DNA of 64,000 bases, from contig CM051455.1 of NCBI GenBank assembly GCA_028274465.1, forward strand, positions 100,190,942-100,254,941, read 5' to 3'. Origin of the DNA: Plantago ovata. Lineage: Eukaryota; Streptophyta; Magnoliopsida; Lamiales; Plantaginaceae. Made by a program: the position numbers and the translations under genes. Shown piece by piece: positions 32,006 to 41,737 of the stretch (the first letter of the stretch is position 1; every line of letters begins with the position of its first letter). Below the pieces are notes generated by a model. It had not been told where the DNA came from and did not search any database. It saw only the letters and a program-made list of their open reading frames with translations.

Positions 32006-33311
32006 TGATGAACGTGCGGATGTCGTGCTCCGAATTCAAGCAAATAAATTTGTTATTAAGCCAAAGGCAATCCACAACTACAACAAAAACCGTAGTGTAG
32101 CAGTAGAATGAGTCGAGTGTCGTTCTCTCAGGACTATAACTAGCTTTATCTATTTAACAAGAGAATATAAAACAGCAGACAGATAGCAAAAGGGGGTTTC
32201 TAGCAGATAATGGAGATTGGTGATAGTATGGTCCTTCTTAACATAACGGGTCGATAATCATGCATAAATTCCTCGGTCTTGCATAGAGATCTTTGAATCA
32301 ATCTAGTGTCCTGTTGCAAATATTAAGCACTACGAAGATAACTGGTCTGACAAGTCAATCACTATTGTCCTAATGTGTTTCGTAATTACTCAACACTACG
32401 AAGATAATTGGTCTGAAGATTGTCCTAATGTGTTCCGTAATTACTCAACACTACGAAAATAATTGGTCTGATGGTCGACAAGTGTCCAATTGTGCATAAT
32501 AATTAATCCAACATACGAGAATTTTGGTTGCAACTGATCAACGAAATAAAGCAATGACACGGAGTATAATGCGCGATATAGCCATTAGCATGATTATCTT
32601 CCCTTCGCTAAGAATTCACATACTACCACCAACGATAAGTTTAGCTACTCATAATAGGCATGCAATCAATAGAAATCATAGAAGAAAACATATTGAAAGA
32701 TAAATAAAATAAGTAGATCAAACTGTAAGATACAAGTTACCGAAGGTTGTCAATCTCCGAAGAATTGCGATCCTACGAGCTCCAATCCGCTATGAAAAAG
32801 TATCCCCTAAGCTACAGAACTCCCAGGACAGGCCCCGGGAAGTTCCTACCTAAAACTATAGAGAGAGGTGAGAAAGTAGGTCTGGAAAGATATGATTTTC
32901 GGAGAAAAACTGAGCACTATATATAGGCCCCGAAAAACTACGGGGCGGTTCGCCCCCCGGTTTTTTCGCGGAATTCCACGTTTTCGACGCGGTTTTGGAT
33001 TTCTTCACCTTTTCGGACTCGGTTTCTTACTTCTAGTGGCCTTCTAACCTCCAGATTCGACCCCTAGACTCCAAATCCTATCCGTAAACCTTCAGATACT
33101 CCAAATAGGCTTCTGGAACACCAATTCCTTGTCAACTTCAATATAATTGATCAGAAATCTTCGAATTTCAACCAAAACTTTTAAAATAAAATCTAAAGGG
33201 AAATGAGACACTATTCTAATAAAATGTACTAAAATATAGCTAAATTAACATAGAGGATAGCTAAAATAGGTGAAAAAGACTCGAATGAAAGTGTAAAATA
33301 CACATTTATCA
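32006..33311 (-). repeat. Gyp-3 5' LTR
   Basis: 1,306-bp LTR matching 27095-28399 closely, with the same three-copy CACTACGAAGATAA repeat and single GC palindrome. It begins TGATAAATG on the minus strand where the partner begins TGATGAATG. Confidence 0.93.
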
Positions 33312-33316
33312 AACAT

Positions 33317-33842
33317 CACTATAGAAGGCTTCGATTTCTTCGTCAGTGGCAGTGATGTCATCTTCAGTTCCATTGGTCGGAATCTGAAAGATGTCGGCTA
33401 AATCAGTCCATTTCAGGACGATTTGCACACCTTGAACTGTGGTGGAAATCACTTTTTCAGTGACTCCCTTACCATCAGTTAGAGTCTGGATTTCTGCATT
33501 ATTGTAGAATTCCATTGTGTCTAACATACTCACTTTCTTAGGGCGAGCTGTTATAAAGAGAGTGAGGCCTTGCTATTTTATCAAGTCAAGCGCCTCCTCA
33601 TTGTCACCGTCAAGTTCTTGTTCATAGAAGTATCAGATATACTTCTCTTTGGCAAATCCGCCCCATTGCATCATCATCTCACACTTTGCAGTGTCTAGAT
33701 ATGCAGGCGACATGGGTTTCTCGGTTATTCTATCATTTTTCAACACAATTTTCACTGTGTTGGTCACCGGAGCAGTGCTTTTTCCAGCACTGTCAACCTT
33801 AGATGATTTTGAAGTCTTAGAGGACTGTCTCTTTGGTGCCAT
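33317..33842 (-). pseudogene. Sire-B ORF3, N-terminal segment
   Basis: The likely start of ORF3: ATG at 33842 (minus), a short basic MAPKRQSSKTSKSSK leader, then PMSPAYLDTAKCEMM and a MLDTMEFYNNAEIQTL stretch, ending in EIEAFYSDV at the Gyp-3 junction. Two in-frame stops (near 33633 and 33573) interrupt one otherwise continuous frame. No signal peptide follows the Met, unlike a secreted or envelope protein. The ORF starts about 0.9 kb after pol, beyond the palindrome cluster, and continues at 27089. It may belong to a family of plant retrotransposon accessory proteins, but I cannot name a domain with certainty. Confidence 0.72.
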
Positions 33843-34753
33843 TTCTTTTATAGGGTGAGAAATGTGTACGAAAAAGATTACTTTGCTTTTTGACCGGAGG
33901 TACAGTAGATTCAGGCTAAAATTTGCAGAGAAAGGAAATGTGAGTTAAAGAATTTTGTCTTTCTCTAACTCCTTGTTTATATAGTGTCTCTGATGTGCAA
34001 GAAGCTCAATCGACTTTGAGTTCTCAGCAAGGGTAAATCAGAGATTCAACAGCGTTAGTGGAGCCTTTGCATTAAATGCGTAGTGGCCCACTAACAAAAA
34101 CCGTCAGAGCACTCTTTCTCTTTGCAATATTAACCGTTAGATCAAAAATGCCTTTTAATCAATAGCCACGATTGTATTTCATGTCATGATTATTAGCGAG
34201 TTTATCTGTGCCCGATTAACGTCACAAATTGATTTTACCTAGATTTATGGGATTTGATTGCTTGCTGAAGTAAACAAGAATCTTTTCAGCGAGTTTGTGT
34301 AACCAGCCTTGTTACTTGCTGAAATTCCCCCTTAATCAGATATCTCATATTTCTTTAAGTTAAAAGACATTTCTGAGTTCCCGTATCAGCAAATTCTTTT
34401 TGTCTTGAGGTATCTTTTGGTAAAATCTGAGAATTGAGTTTGCTCTTTTCTGAGTTCCCGTCTCAGAATTTTCCTTTGATACTTGAATACCTGTTTCAGT
34501 ATCCTTGATTGTCTGAATGCATGTTTCAGCAATCTTTAAGGTTTTTCTCTTACTGAGTGCCCGTCTCAGCAAGTGATCAAGTTTCCTAACAAATACCCGT
34601 TTTGAAGGAATTACTTGCTGAATGCCTTTTTCAGCAATCATGTAGTGACCTATCATTTCTTTTTAGAAGAAATCAGTGGAAGGAGCTTATTTTTCAAATA
34701 AGCATACTTTGGCTTGCTGAATGCCTGTTTCAGCAATCTGCCAATTGTATCCC
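33843..34753 (-). other. Sire-B spacer between pol and ORF3, with palindrome cluster
   Basis: About 0.9 kb. Half of it (34370-34740) is filled by repeats built from TTGCTGAA...TTCAGCAA arms. Two are near-perfect 23-bp palindromes at 34615-34637 and 34714-34736. A frame across the repeats (34656-34360) repeats IAE(T/K)GIQ-like units and matches the Sire-C frame at 63576-63767. Repeated palindromes after pol are reported for Sireviruses. Confidence 0.7.
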
Positions 34754-37055
34754 TCATTGAGGTAATTCAATCAATCCAAGGTTATACCTTAGCATTGCGA
34801 ATCTATTATCTGGTAGGGGCTTGGTAAAGATGTCAGCAAGTTGATCATCAGTACCCACTTTTACAACCTCAATATCTCCTTTTTCCACATGATCTCTAAT
34901 GAAATGATGTCTAATATCAATGTGCTTAGTCTTTGAGTTGAACTTAGGATTTTGCGTGATAGTAATAGCACTTGTATTATCACAAAAGATTGGTGTTTTC
35001 TTTGCAGAAATACCATAATCTCTTAATTGTTGCTGAATCCATAGGATTTGAGCTGTGCAACAACCAGCCGCAATGTACTCAGATTAAGTAGATGAATTGG
35101 CAACACAGGTTTGCTTCTTGCTGAACCATGATATTAATCTAGTACCTAAAAACTGACAAGTTCCAGAGGTACTTTTTCTATCAAGAGTTGATCCTCCATG
35201 ATCAGCATCAGAATAACCAACCAATTCAAGTCCAGAATCTTTTGGATACCATAATCCAACATTGACTGTACCTTTGACATATTTTTAGTATCTTAAGTGC
35301 CTTTTTGTATTGTGATTCACTTGGATCAGATTGGAATCTTGCACACACACAAACATCATACTGAATGTCAGGTCTACTTGTTGTTAAATACAACAAGGAA
35401 CCAATGAGCTTCATATACTTGTGTTCTTCAACACTTTTATCTTCTTAAGCATAGCCCAATTTGGTACGAAAACTCATAGGGATCTTTTCAGGTTTTTCTT
35501 CCTCTTTGATCCTAAATTTTATGAGCATTTCTTTCACATACTTTGCTTGATTTATGAATATTCCATCTTTGAGTTGCTTGACTTGCAATCCTAGGAAATA
35601 ATTCAATTTTCCCATCATACTCATTTCAAATTTATTTGTCATGAGTTTGGCAAAATCATCACAAAGTTGCTTGTCCTTAGATCCAAATATTATGTCATCC
35701 ACATAAATCTGAACTAAGAGTATTTTACCATCATGGTTCATGGTAAACAAGGTTTTGTCAACTTCACCTTTCTTGAAACCATTATCCAGCAAGAACTTGG
35801 CCAAGGTATCATACCAAGCTCTAGGTGCTTGCTTTAGACCATATACAGCTTTCTGAAGCTTGTATACCATCTTGGTTTCTGAGGGAAGTTCAAAGCCAGG
35901 GGGTTGTTCTAAGTAGACCTCTTCAGCAAGTTCACCATTCAAGAATGCACTTTTAACATCCATTTGATAAACAATGAAGTCATTGTGAGCAGCAAAGGCC
36001 AAGAAAAGTCTAATTGCATCCAATCTTGCAATTGGTGCATAAGACTCATCATAGTCCAATCCTTCAGTCTGACAGTAACCTTGAGCAACTAAACGTGCTT
36101 TGTTTCTTGTTACTTCACCAGACTCACTCAACTTGTTTCTGAACACCCACTCTGTACCAATAGCTTTCTTGCCTTCAACAAGAGGTACAAGTTTCCAGAC
36201 TTTGTTCCTTTCAAATTGATCCAGTTCTTCATGCATTGCCTTGATCCATTCGGAATGCTTTAGAGCTTCTTCTATGGTCTTGGGTTCAATTTCTGAAACA
36301 AAGCAAGAGAACAAAGATTCTACTTCTACGACATTTGCTTCTTCAGCAAGTCCATGAGTAGCAGAAACTTTGGATCTAGTCACTTGGCGTTTGACAATAT
36401 CACCAATCATATCCGTAGAGGGATGATCTCTAATCCATTTGTTAACAGGCTTTCTGCTCTTAGGATCTGGATACGTTTGCTCATCAGCATGTACTTGTTC
36501 AGTACTACTGGTATTTTGTGTCTCTTCTGAGATTGGTTCATCAGCAACTGCTTGTTCAGCATTGCTAGATTGTGGTAACTCATCAGCAGGCACGGGAGGT
36601 TGCGTAGTTTCAGCAACATCCGGAGCAACTGCGTCTTTTGCTGGAAATTCTTTGTCATGAACTATATTTATCTTGTCATGACTTGGGGGAGGAGAGTCAT
36701 TGTCAGAATCATCATTTAGTTCAATTGACTTGACTTGCCTAGCATCAGATTCAGTTCTTTGCTCATGTATGATTAGCTTTTTCATACATTCTGATATTTC
36801 TTCTTCAGCAGGCACTCCTTGTGTCTTTTCGTAGAATACAACATGCACTGATTCTTCGATCTTTTGTGCCTTTTTGTTGTAAACTCTATAAGCTTTACTA
36901 TGCAAGGAGTAACCAAGAAATATCGCTTCGTCTGCCATTGGTTGAAATGTTCTTAGGTATTCTCTACCGTTATTAAGAACGAAACACTTACAACCAAATA
37001 CTCTTAGATGAGTGATATTAGGAGGTCTTCCAATAAATAACTCATAATCAGACAT
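34754..37055 (-). pseudogene. Sire-B pol: integrase C-terminus, reverse transcriptase and RNase H
   Basis: Minus-strand pol. A 536-codon open stretch (37055-35445) starts inside pol with the integrase C-terminal motif [13 protein letters not shown], then an acidic linker. Copia reverse transcriptase follows: [19 protein letters not shown], the [10 protein letters not shown] segment, [26 protein letters not shown] and the catalytic [11 protein letters not shown]. After frame changes near 35445 and 35280, RNase H continues to a TGA at 34754-34756, with DADHGGSTLDRKSTSG-like and DIRHHFIRDHVEKGD motifs. A GAA-to-TAA stop lies in the STESEYIA motif. The enzyme would copy the RNA into DNA; this copy is inactivated. 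Confidence 0.88.
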
Positions 37056-38090
37056 CTGTTTTGAGTGTAACAGGCGGTATTAACCGCTTCAACCCTATAA
37101 GCCTCACTTATTTCAGTGTCAGCAAGCATTGTTCTTGCGGCTTCTTTTAGGGTGCGAATTCTTCCTTTCAGCAACACCGTTTTGTTGTGGTGTCCTTACT
37201 GAGGATAACTGATGTTGTATGCCTTTGAAGTTCAATACTCAGTTATGTACTGATTTACAAACTCAGTACCATGGTCTGTCCTTATGACTTTTACCTTGTC
37301 ATTTTTCATAACTTCAAGCTTATTCAGCAAGTTAGGTATTTCAGTCCTTGTTTCAGATTTGTGTTTGATAAATACTACCCAAGTGAATCTTGAATAGTCA
37401 TCTACCACCACCAGCATAGCTTGTTGAAGAAGATTCAAACAAGTCCATGTGCAAGAGTTGTAAAGGTTATGTAGTTGACGGTACTGCCTTGTTCTTAAAA
37501 GAAGATTTGGTTTGCTTACCTTGCTGACATGCATTGCAAACACCATCCTTCTTAAAAGTAACCTTAGGTAATCCAACTACAAGTGCCTTTTTAGACAGCT
37601 TATTCAGCGTCTTGAAGTTTAGGTGACTTGTTCGTTTATGCCATAACCATGCTTTTTCAGCAAGGCAATCGTGATCTGAGACAAGGCATTTTTCAACGAT
37701 TGGTGAAGACCAATCTACGGTGTACAAGCCTCCTGATCTTCTGGCAATCATAATAACCTTCTTTGTCTCAAAGTCTATAAGTTTACATTCATCACTTTTG
37801 ATTTTGATGAAGTATCCTTTATCAGCAAATTGACTCATGCTGAAAAGGTTAAACTTAATATTTTTGACATAAAGAACTCCCGTAATGGTAATGCATCCTA
37901 ACTTCACGTCACCATAGCCTTTTGTAGAACCAGAGCCTCCACCAGCAAACCTTATTGTTGGACCTTTAGACCACTGTCTATAGTTTATAAGGTTATTCTT
38001 GTTGCCCATCATGTTCTTTCCACAACCACTGTCAAAGTGCCAGATTGCATCGTTTGTCTCCGTGGCTGAAGTCTGCACAATCAAGAGCAA
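37056..38090 (-). pseudogene. Sire-B pol: protease, GAG-pre-integrase and integrase core
   Basis: Minus strand. The segment from 38090 has the protease motif WHFDSGCGKNMMGN, with the catalytic DSG intact. Next comes the GAG-pre-integrase domain with a zinc-binding HHCC pattern (WLWHKRTSHLNF and CNACQQGKQTK). A frameshift near 37480 leads into the integrase catalytic core: HMDL-like start, VVVDDYSRFTWVVFI, then RTDHGTEFVN with the second Asp. The core breaks again near 37230-37060. Sireviruses typically show the DSGCSRHMTG form of the protease motif, which this resembles. Non-functional copy. Confidence 0.87.
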
Positions 38091-40509
38091 ACAAGTTATT
38101 TATCCAATATCCAATATTGGATGTCCATTAACATGTTCAAGAATGCGTCCAGTGGAAACCCAAGTCTTAAGTTTTTCAACTTTGACTTGTGTTCTACTTG
38201 TTGAGGAACTAGGAGGTTTTGAGCCAAAAGACTTCTGATTCGTGCTGATCAAATCCACTTTCTGATGTGGTGTCTTGCTCGGTTGACCTTTTTGCTGAAC
38301 ATACTTTTCAGTAAGTTCTTTTCTAGCAAGGTTCCTTCTAGCCCTAGCATTTTGAGTCTTGTCAGAACTCTTAGGCTTGATTTTGTTCATCTCTTTGAAG
38401 TATCTTTGCTGACTTTGCTTATACTCGTGAAAGAGTTGACTTTGCTTGGTTTTAAAACCGAGTCCACTTTTCGGAGAATGCTGAGCTTTTATTTCAGCAA
38501 CCTTGTCAGCAAAGGTCTCTTGATTACTTTTAGTAATCTTGCCTTTTGACTTAACAAATTGCTTTTCAGCAACTTGTTTGGCAGAATGCTTTACAACATC
38601 CTTTTTCTTTACAGTTTACTTTTCAGCAACCTGTTTTCCTTTTAAAGTCTTGTTACTTTGAGTAGCAACAGTAGGCTTTATGGTCGTAGGTACTTGATTG
38701 CATTTTTCAGCAACCTTAGATTGACCAAACTGATAGAGTTCTGGTTGACCACTATCAATAGCACGTACAAAGGAAATCGGTGATTTGTCTTTACTCAAGA
38801 TTATTACGTCACACCTTCATACGTTGCACCTAAACCTTCTTTCTGAGATGGATCTCTCAGATAAGAGTTTAGATCAGTCAGCGTATCACTTGCATCAGCA
38901 TAAGATTTGAAATTGACTTTCATCTTTTTCATTTCTTGGATTTCAGCAAGTAACTTTAGAATTAAGGACTGATATTCTTCCAATTCTATTGCCATCTGAG
39001 AATTCTTCTCTGTAGCTTCAGCAATCAACTTCTTGAGATGCATTATTTAAGCATATTTCTTTTTTGTCTCTTCCTTCAGCAAGACATACTTTTCAGTAGT
39101 CTGCTTGGTCAGAGTCTCAGCATTCTGTAGTTTCTCTTGCTGTTTGCTTAGAGTTTTCTCAAATCTTTCAATTTCTCCTTTAATCTTGTCAAGGTCAACT
39201 CGTCTTCACTTTCTGAGTCAGAGTCATAGGTAGGACTGTTTACCTGACCGGCCATGAGGCAGAACTCGTAGTTTGACACATCTGGATAAGCTTCCATGGC
39301 TATTCCACAAACTTCCTTGCCAATCTCTACGTCAAGAGTGGTTTCTTCATCGTTAGTGTTTGAGCATTCTTCCTCACTGTCTTCGGAACTAGTATCAATG
39401 CACAATGCATCGATCTTTTCTTGAAGCTTCTTCTTTTCTTCAGCAATAAAAGCTCTTTTGAACTTCTTCTTCTTTTCAGCAGATTTTCCATTCAGCAAAG
39501 GACAATTTGCTTTGAAGTGTCCAGGCTTTTTGCAGTAAAAACAGAGATCATTTCCAAATGCTGGTTCTTCTGACGAGTTTGCTTGCTGAGCTTGCTTGTT
39601 CAGCGAGCTAGTCTCATTCTTGTACTTATGGTAGTTGTTACCAAGATGCTTTTTCAGCTTCTCTTTTGCTTTTCGCCTTTCAAGTTCCTTACTGATGAAT
39701 TTCTTCATGTTTTTAACAACTAAAGCATTTTCATCAGCGGGCTCTTTATCATTCTTCTTTTCAGAAGATGACGGCTTTGCAGCAAAAGAAATGTTTTGTG
39801 ATTTTTCAGCAAACACATTTTCTCTTTGCTTTGTCTCGTAGTTGACAGTAGCAAGATGAGAGAACAACTCTGTAGGTGTGATGTCTGGAATTCCTTGATT
39901 GTAGTAGAAATTCTGAGTGTGGATCCATTCTTGGTTCAGACTTCTGATGATGGTTTTCACCTTCTCAGAATCTGAGTAAAGATTTCCAACACCCAAGGCG
40001 GCCATTTCACTAACTAGAGTTGTGAATCTGAAGTCCAAGTCTTCCAGTGACTCATTTGTACCTTGTTTAAAGTTCTGGAACTTTAACTTCAGCACTTCGA
40101 GTTTGTTTTCCTTGGTTTTGTCAGATCCAGCACAAAGATCTTGAACCATTTTCCAAGCTTCCTTAGCAGTTTTGGCACCCCACAGTTTCCACTGTATAGT
40201 ATCCGGAGTTGATCGAATGATGATGTTTCTTGCTTGGCCATCAAGACGGAATCTCTTGGCTTCGTCAGAAGTCCATTCGTCTCTTGGTTTTGGAACGGCG
40301 GTGTCAACCGGTTCTCCTAAGATAGTTTCCTTACCAGTAGTATCCTTTGTTTTGTGAGGAAAGCTTCTTTCAACCTTAGTGATTTTGATAGGTCCATCAT
40401 TAATGACAGTAACCATCTCATCACTAATGGCCTCAAGATGTAGCATCATGTTGTTTCGCCATTTTTCGTAGTTTTCCAGCTTCAGCAAGGGAGCGTCTCC
40501 TAAAGACAT
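38091..40509 (-). pseudogene. Sire-B gag and gag-protease linker
   Basis: Gag starts with ATG at 40509 (MSLGDAPLLKLENYEKW) and is open for 453 codons to 39148. The capsid region holds the QWKLWGAKTAKEAWKMV and SLEDLDFRFTTLVSEM segments of copia gag. A Lys-rich zone follows, and a CCHC knuckle CFYCKKPGHFKANC. A long acidic and coiled-coil tail continues past 39148 through several frames (39043-38804, 38390-38100) to the protease. The long post-knuckle tail is unusual next to Sire-C, which lacks about 1.2 kb here. The start sits 98 bp downstream of the primer site, as expected for gag. Confidence 0.88.
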
Positions 40510-40607
40510 CCTGTCAGCAAAAGACTACCAAACTGATCAAGTGAGAGTGATTTACGGAAAGCACCTAAGGGGATCTAGGTTCAATGCTGAAGGTTAAAGA
40601 ACCTCCA

Positions 40608-40619
40608 GCTCTGATACCA
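40608..40619 (-). other. Sire-B primer binding site
   Basis: TGGTATCAGAGC on the minus strand, two bases from the LTR end, complementary to initiator tRNA-Met. Confidence 0.9.
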
Positions 40620-40621
40620 CT

Positions 40622-41737
40622 TGTTGGTCCCTTTAAACAACAAGAAAAAACTAGAGGGTGGGGGGGTGAATAGTCTTTTCAAACTCTCGTCGTTTAAAAA
40701 CTTTCTCAGCAAGGAATTATTACTTTTCAGTAATGAGTTTGCTGATACTTAACTTTCTCAGCAAGCGCAAGTTACTTTTCAGTAACGAGTTTTGCTGATA
40801 CTTCAAATCATAGAGCGGAAGTCTTTGATACAATAAGTGCTTTTTCAGTAAGTGATAGTTTCAGCAAGTGAACAGAGTGACTGTGTACATAAAGATATGC
40901 TTTGCTGAAAACTAAATGCAGTAAGTAAATCACACAAACACTTTTATAGTGGTATCTGAGAGTGGCGTAATCTCTCAACTAATCCACTCTGTCCTTTCTA
41001 GGACTGAATCCACTAAGAAAAGTTTGAGGTTCCTTACAACACCTATCTAGAGCGATTCAAACAGAAACCAAAGCATACTTGCTTCGTTTCCAACCTAACT
41101 AGAGAACGAAACCTTGTTCTCCACCAAACTTGGGACTTTTAATCAGCAACTCTATGCTCGATTAAGTTCCCCTTAAATTTCACGCCTGAAAGGGTGTATT
41201 TTCAGTTAGAGAGGTTTGGAATGAGATAACTTGATTATAACTTATTCAGCTACAACAAGAAATTGAAGAAAAAAAACTTTGAATACTTTGCAGTAAACAA
41301 GTTTGATTGTTTCTGGTGTCAAGACTTGTTCTTGTTCGAAAGAAAGAACACTTAACTAATTTCTTAGCCATGTATGTTCTAGTTCTTCACAAGTAGCTTT
41401 TTCAAGCTTTAAGTCTTCGAGCGGATCAATGGCAATAAAGAGTGTTTGAAGGGTATGTGAGTTTAAGCACAAGTGAGAGTATGATCATGTTGTTGACACA
41501 CTTCAACTCTTTGCCGGATGACCTCTATTTATAGTGAATCAAGGGAGCCGTTTGAATTTCAAATTCCAAGGCTTTGTTCCTTAAGATGTCACTATCTTGC
41601 TTTTGTACTTTCAGCAGCGTCCTTTGTTTGTCTTCTAGTCTTCATGTCCTTTGCGTGCATGCTTTGCATTTAATGTTCATTTGAATGAGATTCAAACATG
41701 AACGTTGGAGCGAAAATGCAAGTACTTTCAGCAAGGA
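40622..41737 (-). repeat. Sire-B 5' LTR, truncated
   Basis: 1,116 bp collinear with 351 to about 1457 of the 3' LTR. About 450 bp of the outer (U3) end are missing. The break at about 41737 joins straight to Sire-A ORF3. The TATA box is retained at 41526-41533. Confidence 0.9.

Larger units (their letters stand above)
27095..33311 (-). mobile_element. Gyp-3: Athila-like gypsy element with gag and protease only
   Basis: Complete 6,217-bp minus-strand element in Sire-B ORF3, with a 5-bp duplication GACAT (27090-27094) / AACAT (33312-33316), one mismatch. 5' LTR 33311-32006, primer site 32002-31985, gag 31851-31048, zinc knuckle plus protease 31077-30078, long non-coding region, polypurine tract, 3' LTR 28399-27095. 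There is no reverse transcriptase or integrase. Confidence 0.92.
351..41737 (-). mobile_element. Sire-B: Sirevirus-type Ty1/copia element, heavily nested
   Basis: Minus-strand LTR retrotransposon. In its own direction it has a truncated 5' LTR (41737-40622), a tRNA-iMet primer site, gag-pol (40509-34754), a palindrome-rich spacer, a long third ORF starting at 33842, a polypurine tract and the 3' LTR (1915-351). About 27 kb of the span is later insertions: Gyp-3, Gyp-2 and Cop-L, the last containing Gyp-1. Long LTRs, the tRNA-iMet primer site, an extra 3' ORF and repeated palindromes after pol are known Sirevirus traits. It sits in the ORF3 of Sire-A; the left junction follows CCAAAA at 345-350. 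The right target duplication is lost in a deletion. gag-pol has several stops and frameshifts, so the copy is not autonomous. Confidence 0.85.
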
